This document shows, in pieces, positions 46,201 through 58,200 of a DNA stretch of 64,000 bases. This DNA is from Hibiscus mutabilis (taxonomy: Eukaryota; Streptophyta; Magnoliopsida; Malvales; Malvaceae): contig CM033715.1 of assembly GCA_019671005.1 (NCBI GenBank), forward strand, positions 2,108,001-2,172,000, written 5' to 3'. Position 1 is the stretch's first letter. Each line of letters opens with the position of its first letter. The position numbers and the translations under genes are program-made. A model generated the notes under the pieces. It made no database searches. It had not been told where the DNA came from and saw only the letters and a list, made by a program, of their open reading frames with translations.

Positions 46201-49200
46201 TCCTCTATAAGAACAACAGATGGTTCTTTATCGCCTATTGCAGGGAGTGGCTCTGTTGTTGTCAATAAGAATATACTGTTAAAAGATGTCTTTTATGTAC
46301 CAGCTTTGAAATGCAATCTTCTTTCTGTTAGTAAGCTGACTACTGATTTGAAATGTGTGACTAAATTCACTCTCCAAACTTGTGAATTGCAGGCAATGGG
46401 CTCGGGGCAGATACTTGGTAATGCTAGGCTGTTTGGTGGGCTCTATGTGCTTCATGGGGAACCGCTTCTCTCTTCTCATAAAAATTTCAAGAGTTTGTCT
46501 TTCTCTTCTTTAGTTTCAACTTCTGAAAAATCCAATGATGTTATGCTCTGGCATTTCAGGCTAGGTCATCCCAGTTTTTATTATTTAGCAAAGTTATTTC
46601 CAACTTTGTTTTTCAATCAAAAACCACAATTCTTTCATTGTGACATTTGTTCTCTTGCTAAGCACACTAAAAATTCATATCTGCCATCTGTTTATAAACC
46701 TTCTAAACCTTTTTCTTTTGTCCACAGTGATGTTTGGGGCTCTTCTAAGGTGAAGAATATAAATGGGTGTCGAGGGTTCGTATCCTTTATTGATGACCAT
46801 TCTCGTATTAAATGGAATTTTTTGATGAAAGAAAAATCTGAGGTAGAACAAATATTTAAAAGGTTTTATACTATGGTAGTGACTCAATTTAACAGTCACA
46901 TTCAAATTTTGCACTCTGATAACGGGGGAGAGTATTTTACGAAAACATTGGGTTCTTTCTTTCGAGAGAAGGGGATTGTCCAGATTAGTTCTTGTGTCGA
47001 TAGTCCGCAGCAAAATGGGATCGCAGAGAGGAAAAACAGACATCTTTTAGAGGTCACTAGGTCCTTACTCTTCTCTCACAATGTACCTACTAAATATTGG
47101 GGTGAGGCTCTATTGACAGCAACCTACCTGATTAATAGGATGCCTAGTAAAGTCCTAAAATTTCAAACTCCAAGGTCAGTGTTTCTGGACAGTTATCCTA
47201 CTTTTACACCTATGTCATCTACCCTTCCTTTGAGAGTTTTTGGGTGCACTGCCTATGTCCATAATACTAGTCCCTCTAGGTCTAAACTTGATCCTAGATC
47301 TATTAAGTGCCTCTTTTTAGGGTATTCTTCACTAAAGAAGGGCTACAAGTGTTACTCTCCTCATACTCGTAAGTTTTATATTTCTCTAGATGTTACATTT
47401 TGTGAACACGTTTCATATTTTACCAAGTCTTCAATTCAGGGGGAGAACTTTGATGAATTTCAGCCTTTAAATCTTTTGCCATAGCAAAACCAACTTGTTC
47501 CAAAGACAGTTCCCTCTACTCTTCCTACAACCTTTTGCCATCATCAACACCAATTAAATTCTACCGGTCCTCGACCTATTCATCCAATGAGTACTACACC
47601 TCCGTAAAGTCCCAAATCTACTCCTACGCCCCTCAAAGAACCCAAACTCCACAACTCCCGAGTAAAGAGCCGAGTGTCTACAAAAGGAGGCGTAAATCTA
47701 TTCCAGAGGCCATCTTACGGATCGACATTTGCCGAGAATTGCAATCGAGTCCAATTGCCTCTCGAAAATGTGGAAGGCAATGGAGGTGATGAAGGTAATG
47801 AATTATCCCAAGTTTCTACTTCGAATATGGATTATGATGAGTTACCTATTGCTAAGAGGAAGGGTGTCAAACAATGTACAAAATATCCTATTCAGAGATT
47901 TGTTTCTTATGGGAATTTAATGTCTTCTTTTAAAGCCTTTACAGCCAGCTTAAATGAGATACAAATTCCAACAACTGTAGAAGAGGCTCTCAAGGATCCT
48001 AGGTGGAAGAAAGCAGTAGAAGAAGAGATTGAAGCCTTGGAAAAGAATAGGACTTGGACCATGGTTGATTTGCCACAAGGAAAGAAGCTTGTGGGCTACA
48101 AATGGGTATTTGCAGTGAAATACAACTCTGATGGCAGCATTGATAGATACAAGGCGAGACTTGTGGCCAAGGGCTTCACACAGACATATGGCATTGATTA
48201 CAAGGAGACCGTTGCTCCTGTGGCCAAACTCAAACACAGTTAGAGTTCTACTTAGTTTGGCGATCAATGAAGGATGGGGACTTCACCAGTTAGATGTGAA
48301 AACGCTTTCCTTAATGGAAGGCTAGAAGAAGAAGTCTACATGAGTATTCCTCCAGAGTGAAGAAGGAAATGGGAGATCAAAGAGTGTGCAATTTGGAAAA
48401 ATCCCCTGTATGGCCTAAAGCAATCACCAGGGCCTGGTTTGAGAGATTTACTAAAGTTATTTTGAGAAGTGGGTTTAAGCAAAGTCAAGCTGATCATACA
48501 CTCTTCATCAAGATGACACCTAGCGAAAAAAAAGGTAATCTTGATTGTTTATGTTGATGACATAATAATCACTTTGGAGATGATCTCGGTGAGATTAGAA
48601 ATTTGAAGAATCTCTTGAGTAGAGAGTTTGAGATAAAGGACTTGGGAAGCTTGAGGTATTTCCTGGGAATGGAAGTGGCAAGATCAAGCAAAGGTTTGGT
48701 TATTAATCAAAGGAAGTACATTCTAGATCTCCTATCCGAGACTGGAATGTTGGGGTGCAAACTGCGAGACACTCCAATAGAGACAAACTTGAAGTCAAGA
48801 AAGAAGGAGCTCGAGTAGATAAAGAGCGAGTATCAAAGACTGGTTGGAAAACTTATATACCTATCTCTCGACAAGACCGGATATTGGTTTTTCATTAATA
48901 TTGTAAGCCAACATATGGCAGATCCTAGAGAAGAACATCTTAAGGTCGCATCTGAGAATATTAAGATACTTAAAAAGGACTCAGGCATGGTTTATTCTTT
49001 AAGAAAATCGAAGTAATGCGTGAAAGTCTTCACCGATTCCATTTTGGTGGAGAGTTAACAAAAAAAGAGGTCGACTAGTGGCTATTGCACATTCGTTTGG
49101 GGAAACTTGGTGACCTGGAGAAGCAAGAAACAATCTGTTGTTTCTAGAAGTAGTGCTGAAGCCGAATACAGAGCTTTAGCACTAGGAATCTGTGAAGGCA

Positions 49201-52200
49201 TTTGGCAGCAGAGATTGATGAAAGAATTGGAGATGAACCAAAGTGAAAAATTCGAGATTTTATGTGATAATGCATCTGCCATCAGGATTGCTAAGAATCC
49301 AGTCCACCATGATAGAACGAAACATGTGGAGATTGACCGACATTTCATCTCAGAAAAGGTCAATGGTGGAATAGCAGATTTATCTTATGTACCCGCTGAA
49401 GGACAGCTAGCAGATGTGCTCACCAAGGCTCTACCAAAAGCAACCTTTGATGGATTCACATCCAAGCTGGGACTATACAACGTATACTCACCAGCTTGAG
49501 GGGGAGTGTTAGTTGTAGATAAGTTTATTTATTTACTGTAGATAAACTAAAGTAGTATGGATAAACTATAAAATTTGAATTATTTATCTCCTAGGATTTT
49601 ATCTCTTATCTTATCTCATAGGTTGAATTTAATTTCAATTTAGAGTAGTGTATTTGTAACATAACTCTTTGTAACTAGCCTATAAAAGGCCTTGTATCCG
49701 TGTTATTTTAAATCAAGAAAAACAGTGAATCTAATTGATCACTGCCAAAAATACTCCTCTTTATTTTCTACACAAGCGACTTTATTTGTAGTTAATTTGA
49801 GCAAGGGATCTTGAAGGAAACATATATCTACCAATCATAAATTGCATAAATGGAACTTCAAACCACATGAATATGAAACTTCAGATATGAAAGAAGGCAC
49901 AATGAATTAGAATGTTATAGCTTGTACAATTAATATGAAGTATCATAATTCGTTTAGATCATGTCTCATAGGATACATCCACAATTTTGGAAATTTTTTA
50001 ACATTAATTTCATGAACTTATCACTTTTCTTAAAATAGGCTTTCATATCATGCAGACAAGAAGTTTTGGAAAATAAATTCAAGATATGTCCATTTAATTA
50101 CTAAGAAATAATACATTGAACTGAGATCAAGAAAACACTGACACAAAGGGTTAAGGGAAGGCGCAAAACACTACCAATATTAGTGACAACCACCAGAAAA
50201 ATGATAACAATATAAGAATAATATTAGAATTCTAACCTGTAACATAGGTGGTCTCAATGCTATTCTTTCTTGTGTAGCAGTTTGAGGACTGTCCACACTG
50301 ATTAGAGCCAGCTCTCCATGCTCAGCAACTGCTCTTGCCTGGGCCTCTTTTAATTTTATTTCTTCTTTCATCTTTCTTGTTTCAATGTCAATGGGTGCAA
50401 CTCCAGCATCAACAAAAACACATCTGAAAATTTTAGCACAAAAGATACAAGTTGCACAGTTACTACACTCTGCCTGTCGATACCATTAACATTCCATAAA
50501 CATATTATATGAACTTCAATAAAATAAAACAAAATAAAAGGTTAGAGGAATAGGAGCATTAACCGGCAAACAAGGCCCTTTGTGAACAGATTTCAATGGC
50601 TTAAAGGAACTAAGGCTTTAAACTATTCTTGATTCCATTATAGTGCTCGTAGAAGGAAAAGCGGGAAAAGTTAACAGATTTGGCAATTAAGCTTTTTGCA
50701 TTTAATAAGATTACCCTTTGATAGCCATCAATCAAGAAATCAATTCCAACTAAAATTCATTTAGAAATATTACACATAAAAAAAGAAACAGAAAAGAGAA
50801 AAATATTACCCATTAAAAACGAAAAAAAAAAAGAAATATCATTCAAAAAAATATATTACACATAAAAAGAGAGATTCGTAAGAAAACCCGATTATCCCAG
50901 GCAATATCTGAATGAATGATGCCATAAAAATTCCAAAATGAATTAAATAGTATCATGATGTGACAACTGTTATCCATTCTCAACATTTCAACCAATCCAT
51001 TCCGAATAACTAATGCTACAATCTTGTCAGAACCGAACAAAAAATATTAATTTAGCGTGTTCAATGTATATTAGAAATAACAAGGACAATCATATAGCAC
51101 AACTACAAAGACGTTTTTCAAGGATAGTTTTCGTTGTTTTGAGACCCTTCAAAGCAAGTTAGAAACAGTAGCTTGACATGAAACATTGGTCTAGGACACA
51201 ACTTATGGGTTATGAAAGTATTGGGTTAGAAAAATTAGAAATTTTAGGGATTACAGATTATATGAGTTAGAAAAGCTTTGATCCTCTAGCCAGACTAGAA
51301 AAAAAGAAGAAGCTGGGATTGCTGAGCACCAGAAAAACCAGGATAAAACTTGTGATTCTATTCTTGTGTCATGAACAATAACCAGATATTAAAGTAGTTA
51401 TAAAGAGAAAATATGTGCACGTACAAGATTTTCTAGGCATCAGCCCAACAAACCAAAATACTCAAAAATGCATTAGTTAATACTTACTGAAATATTAAGA
51501 CATCCCAGGTATTTACTATCATCCAACCAACTCAAACTAGGTTCTTAATTGGAAACTGCCCAATAAACAAGTAAAATACAATTAAGACTTCAAGAAAGCA
51601 AACTTGTCCTCCTAGAAACATCGTTTATAGCCTCAATCCATCAAAATTAACCCTCAGATCTAGGGGTTTACATTACAGTACTGCACATGCTACAAACCAT
51701 TATATGAAATTCTATATTTAAATCCAAAACAAAAAGTGTGAAGAATTAGGGTATTACACTGCCTGCATCAAGTATAAGTAAGTCCATATTTTATAATTCA
51801 TTTTGCAAAGCAATGCATATATCAACTGGAATAAGCAACTTTTAATGAACTCAATTGTCCTATTGATCATATTTATTCCGAGGGTTCTAATTAGAGTTAA
51901 TAATAGTTTCATAAAATACAGAAGATACGTTGATAATCAAGAGAGTGGAGAAAACTAAGTAAAACAACCTAATGTAAACAAAATATATGAAGAGGTAAAT
52001 ATATCATACTCAATTGTAGTTGGTGTTGCCACAAACAATTGTCTCCGTTGCCAAACAGCTCCAGTGGCATGGGCTATTGCAACATCTCCAAGGTATCTAT
52101 ACTGAGGGCGCAATGAAGAGATGACAATATAATGCTGATAACCAAAAGCACAATACTCAACGGTTTGGTCCCATGCAGTCCACTCTGGCAGAGGCAGAAG

Positions 52201-55200
52201 ACCACCAACTGGTTGGAAAGTTTCCCAACTGTACAATTTTACTTCAATCAATTATTACAGTAAAGGAAATAGCACAGTATCTGTCATTCTATGGTAAAAC
52301 AAAATACATATAAAATGCAATAGATATTAGACAACACAAAGTTTGCAAAGCACTTATTTCAGGACTAAGCAAACAAAAACTTTACAGGAATTGGAAAGAC
52401 TGGTACAATTTCTATACGCTTAAGTAATACACACACATAGGCAAGTCCAGGTGTTAAATTTAAGGAGGAGCTCACGGTTTCAGGTTCAGGAGTCGGAGAT
52501 TGTAAGAAAAATCACCAAAAACGTCAAAACACACCTCATCCATAGATAAATAGCACTGTCATCTGTAACTCACATATGTTCTTACACAAAGATAGATGAT
52601 ACATATACATATCTTCGTTTAAAAAGATAAATGGCACTTCCATGGCACTGAAAGCAAAACCCCGTTGGTTATACAGTTCCGTCAGTCAACATCCCAACGG
52701 GTAGTTTGAAAGGCTGACAATGTCAAGGTGTGGTGGTGGACTTGGGCAGATTTGAGTGGCTGACATGTTCAAGTTTATGTGAAAAATCAGCCAAGGCCGG
52801 ACTAGTTTTAGTTGAATTGGGCTACAAAAAACTTGGCCCATGATAAAAGCCCCTTTTTTGCACAAATTCTAGAGCTGAACTAATTGCCTTGAAAACAAAC
52901 CTGGGTTTGCGAATCCTCACAACAGCCTTAAGGCCTTCCATGAGCCCATCAAAGATGTTCATCTAGGTTTAGGAACTCTGTGGAACCATAATTTTCCTAG
53001 GATGCTTTGACAAACTCTTCCCATTACAAAAGAATAAGTTGCTGATCCAAGCAAAAGATCAAGAGCATCACCTTCTAAATACATAGCAGCAACGACAACC
53101 TTAAGCTCATTGAAGTCTAATAGTACCGGAAATATTGTTCGGCCTTTATGATCCAACCATGCAGATCGCCCCATCAAAACCTAAGGAATTCAATCTTAAC
53201 ATGAGGGCTACAACGGGGGTTTTAACCGACCATAGTAGATACATCCCTACATGGTCATTATCTACCCAAGATGATCGTGCGGCGATCCATGGCCCAATGC
53301 TTGGTTCTGGGCCTTTCACATTAGTTGGGCCATGAGTAGCTCCCAATAATTCAGCAGCATATTGTGCTTTTATAGCAGCATCCACGGCTTTGAGGCAATG
53401 AAGGTCAAGTGCTAAAGGATAGCATCATTAGGGGATAATTTTGTTGGTGTAGCGGAATGGGTCCATGGTGGAGAGGGTGGGGGTGGAAACGGAACCTCTT
53501 TGGTGGAAAATGAGGGAGAAGTGACCAATATTGGATCTTTTGTGGGCTTAGATACCAAACTGATAGAATCTTCAGAAAACTAAATAGATGAAATGAAATT
53601 TATTTGCAAACTGAGTGCAAGAATCTTAAAACTTGACCAGTGTTATCCATAGGGATAGGACAAGACTCCAATACAAGAAAACTAAATAGATGAAATGAAA
53701 TTTATTTGCAAACCAATTGATTTAAAGCATACCCATTATCCATAGTAGCAGACTAATTAAGCCTATGCCCCTTGCACCATAAATTTATCAAATAACATGT
53801 CTTTTCCTTGTACAACGGACCAGTGTGTTTTGAGTTCCTGATAATCATAGGCTAAATACATAATTACCATTTCAACTTTTCAACCTTATGCAAACCTTAT
53901 ACTTATAGGAGAATCCAAATAAAAGCAGGCCAATAACATAAGTGGAGATATTTCGGCAACAACACGGTGTCCGGAAGCCCAAATAAAAGCAGTACAATTA
54001 TACCCAAAAACAAAATCATGTTAAAGACATGCATGGCAATATTTTTTTTCACCTGAAAAGCTGAAAGTTTTGAGGCAGTGCCTCAGCAGGAGATCTCTGA
54101 GAAGAGAATCCGTCATCAAAAGTAGCAAAAGAACCACTACTTCCAAATCCAGACAACGGCATAGACTGAATTGTTGATATAGCCATCGCAGCACCAGGAC
54201 TAATCTTACGAGGTGTTCGATAGGCAACACCAAGAAGTGCCCCTCCATGGAGGCCAATGACCTAAGTAGAGAAATTTTCATGTTAAGATAGGAAACTAAC
54301 CATGTAGAATGCAGCAATCGAGGAAGTAGAGAACTGAAACAAATGCATGTTTAATAGTACGAAATCTTATAAGCACTATTTAAGACTGGAAGTGTTACTC
54401 TACCAGCAAGACTGAAAATCCTAACGATAGTTGACAACAGCCTAAAATATCATAGACCATTTATTTTTCATTGAGAATAAAGAACATGCCTAACATGATG
54501 TATAATATTTATCTACTTAATAGGAAATAAAACAATTTGTTAAGGACAACGCAAATTATGGGAAAGATTGTTACATACAACTAAGAAACCATCTTTCTTC
54601 ATAATCAAAGAACAAATGCATGAAGAATGAGCCTAGCTCTATTGAAATGATAAAACAGTAAACACAGAGGAGATCAAAATACCGGTTCACTTCGGCTACC
54701 AATGGACCTCATTAATATGTTTGACGTTCCATCGTCCAGCAAAATACGAACTTGAACATTAGCAGAAGCAGCAGTAGCAGCTGCTGCAGCAGCCTGAGCT
54801 GCAGCAGCTTCTTTAGCTTTTCTTGATGAACTGCCCTTGGGGACAATGGGCATTCTAGGAGGTAATGCAGACTCTAATATAGCAAATCTGTCGGAACATA
54901 TATCCCAAGCTAGAAGCCTTGCACTTCCAGAATCAACAATGGACCAATCGCTAACTTTGTAGATTGAAAAATAAGGAATATCAGGCCACACAATTGCAAG
55001 ATACCTGCACATAAGTTCACACTAAGAATTGATGCTACACTATAAAAGCATTCCAACTGAAGTTTCTCCATCAAATCATATAACATGTGAGCATGGATGT
55101 AGCAAAGTAGGATGCATGTATAACTGACTTGTACAGGAGCATATCAGCATAGATGGTTCTTTTTTCCCTTTCCTAGAATGAGAGGACATAACAAGAGGTA

Positions 55201-58200
55201 CTAAGAGTCCAAACTGGTCATCAAACATGTAAATCAACCATGCATCCATGAATATCTACTACAATTTGTTTAAACATGAACTTAAATAGACATGTTGAAG
55301 CAAAAGCCACTTTTTTTCCTTTTTGTCCAATAGAAAAAGTCAGAGATTACTTACTTTCCAGAACTGCTTACAGAAAGAACGGAATACGAATCATGTGGAA
55401 CAGGTGTACTGATGTGCTTTTTAATCTGCTTCACATGCAACGGTTCAAGTGAATCTCCCCCCATCTTTCCTGCTTCAGATAAGGAGCCATTATTTCCAAG
55501 GGAAGGTTTTGCTGTATTAGACAACTGAAAGCTTAACAGCTTCAGTTCTCTTTCAACAATGTAGATAGCAGAATGTTCTCGACTTCCAGCTGGTGTTGGG
55601 AGAGGAACTACAGGAGGAAGTGATTTAGCATCAAATTCACTGACAATGATACCAATATTGGTCCCAGTAGCAACAAGATGAGGCTGTAAAGGATGTGCAA
55701 CCATGCAATAAACCTGCAGTAGAAAATTGCAAGAGTCAAAAAAGAAAAAAGAATTACAATAATATGGAAGAGATCGGGCGGTGGGAAGAAAAGAAAGAAA
55801 CATCCAGCTGTATTAAAAGAATTACAATAATATGTCAAATTCATTCAGGAAAAAAAAATCAAATTCATGGTGAAGATTTATATTTCTTTATTACAAAAAT
55901 ATAGTTGATATTATGTTTTAGCGCTTTAGCTTCTACATCCTCAGTTCAGCTCTCATACAGAGAATTAGAAATTACTCAAAAGAGCCAGGACATTTTGTTA
56001 TCAATGTAAATCTTTTTCGTCTATAACTAATCAAATTAGGCTTCAGCAATATTGATACTGAATAAGACATTACGAGCATGAAGCTTAATAAGGTTCTAGG
56101 GTAAAAACACTAATAATTAATTTTTATGGAAAAAAAAAAGTGAAACAGTTCATTGTGGCATCACAACAACAAAAACAGCTAAATACCCTAAGTTTCTTGT
56201 TTGGCGCAACTGCTTGAGGAGGAACAAGAGAAGACAGATCACACAATGCTCTTGTAAGCGCTGAATAAGTTGGATGCTCAATAGCCCTGCGAAAAAACAG
56301 TAACTGTGATATCCTAGCAATAATAAATAAACAATACTGCCTTACATTATCATTATTTAATGCACATAGCCTTCGATTAATATCCTATAACAAGAGCAAT
56401 AGTATTAAAAACTATAAATATTTTCTAATAAAAAATAAAAATGTATTTACTGGGAGCGAGAACCAAGAAATTAGTATACCATATATAGGAATCTTTGACG
56501 CAAGTCAAAATATCAAGGTTAGGTGCTCGAGGATGACACCAAGATGCCACACTATGACATGCAAGTTTAGGAACAGGCTTAATTCGCCTCAATTCCTGTA
56601 GCAAAGAACTTAACAAGATCAAAAGAGAAAATATGCCAACTCCTTGTTTCGAAAGTCATACCAAGAGATATTCATAATTGCTAAAACTTAACAACAGGCA
56701 GCTGAAAACCTTAAAAGAGACCGTGTCCCATATAGCCAGTGTCTTATCTGCTCCAATTGTAATTAGCTGGGGGGCGCCCCCAATAACTCTAGAAAGCTCA
56801 ACAGCAACAACTCCACCATCATGTGCCTATTTGATAGTTGATACCATCAAGATGTAAAATTTCCCAAAGAAGGTGCATCAAGAAAGCACAAAATATGTTC
56901 TAAAAGGCTAAGTGGTTACAATGAAAAAAGAAATATATCAATAAATTTTAATAAAAGAGAGAACCGTTTAAATCACATCAACACACTCATGAAACATTGC
57001 AATACTTCACAAGAGTAGACAAAAATATTAAGTGATCCAATCTCGAAAGCACCTTATTATTTTCTATTATTGGTGGGCAATTGAAGTTGCTCAGTAAAAA
57101 TATAGCACTCTTAACATTTTAGCTTATCTTTAATATAATCTTTCGAATTCTGAAATTGAGATTAATCAATTAACTGTTTACTGTGTTGATTATAAGCCTT
57201 TATGTAGGAGAAAAATTCTCCAGAATTAAAGATATAAGCACCTTCAAGCTTAGCTTGGGTACAAGTTCTCTTGAATCTTGACCATGGTCTGCACTCCAGA
57301 GAATAAGCAGACCGTCATTGGCACCTGAAACAAGAAGTGCCTGCAAATGAAATATAAAACAAACAATGAAAAAGAATTACAATAATCAAAAATCATAAGA
57401 GGCCAAGCTTCAAGATACGAGCAAGCGTGTATTCAAATACGTCCTAGCTATTATGTAAAAGTATTTTGCAAAAAAAATGGAATCAAGTATCGGAGTTAGA
57501 AATTTAACTTGGAAAGCCCAAACAACTATATGTTTTCCTAAATACATCCGAGTTACATGAAACTAGAGGCAAAACAATATAGAAACAATCAATCCAAATA
57601 TTCCTAGAGGCAAAGTCATTGACAGTTATTGCCAATGATGCAATGCAACTACCCTTGCTTTCATTCTTAAGTTGGAGAGAACTATTAGGGACTTGGCACT
57701 TCATTTTGGGATGTGAGACGAGGCTACTATCAAGATCTCGTCGAAAATACAACTGCTATCAAGATTGTTTAAATCAACAGTTGCATTTTATACGTGCAGT
57801 CAATTGCCATTATGTATCTGACAGAGCATTCTTGTATTAAATGTGCATGTCCGAGAAAGGACAAACCTCAATATTGATGTGAAAGATCAAATATAGGAAG
57901 AACATAGAAGATGAACTTTTGTACACAAAAGAAACCTTAAAGTTGTTCGTGAGTAGCAACAATTTCCAGTAAAACTAACAGAATTTAATGGTTTTGTTAC
58001 TATACACCATAAGGAAATTTGATGGGCCACATTGTAGATCTCAATTAAAAAGTTAATAACATCAAGGCCGGAGATGGCATTAACCCTATGACCAGAAATG
58101 TAAACATCATCATAAACACACAATGGACTCACATGCATTGCTCATGGTGGGGTAAAATTGTTATTCTTTAAGAATGAGAATTGCCAGAAGACATTGCATA

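Larger units (their letters stand above)
45642..49777 (+). mobile_element. Copia LTR retrotransposon lacking gag, in TWD40-2 intron 14
   Basis: LTRs at 45647-45916 (270 bp) and 49507-49772 (266 bp), TGTTAG...TCTACA, nearly identical by eye. Flanks CAAGA and CAAGC are a target duplication with one mismatch. The polypurine tract GCTTGAGGGGGAG ends at 49506. Only 53 bp separate the 5' LTR from a pol frame that starts just upstream of the protease, so gag is deleted. Pol is broken after 47484. The element is antisense to TWD40-2. Confidence 0.93.

Noticed and set aside
45970..47484. 504-codon frame as a host gene
   Set aside because: It has protease, pre-integrase and integrase motifs of Copia and lies between matched LTRs.
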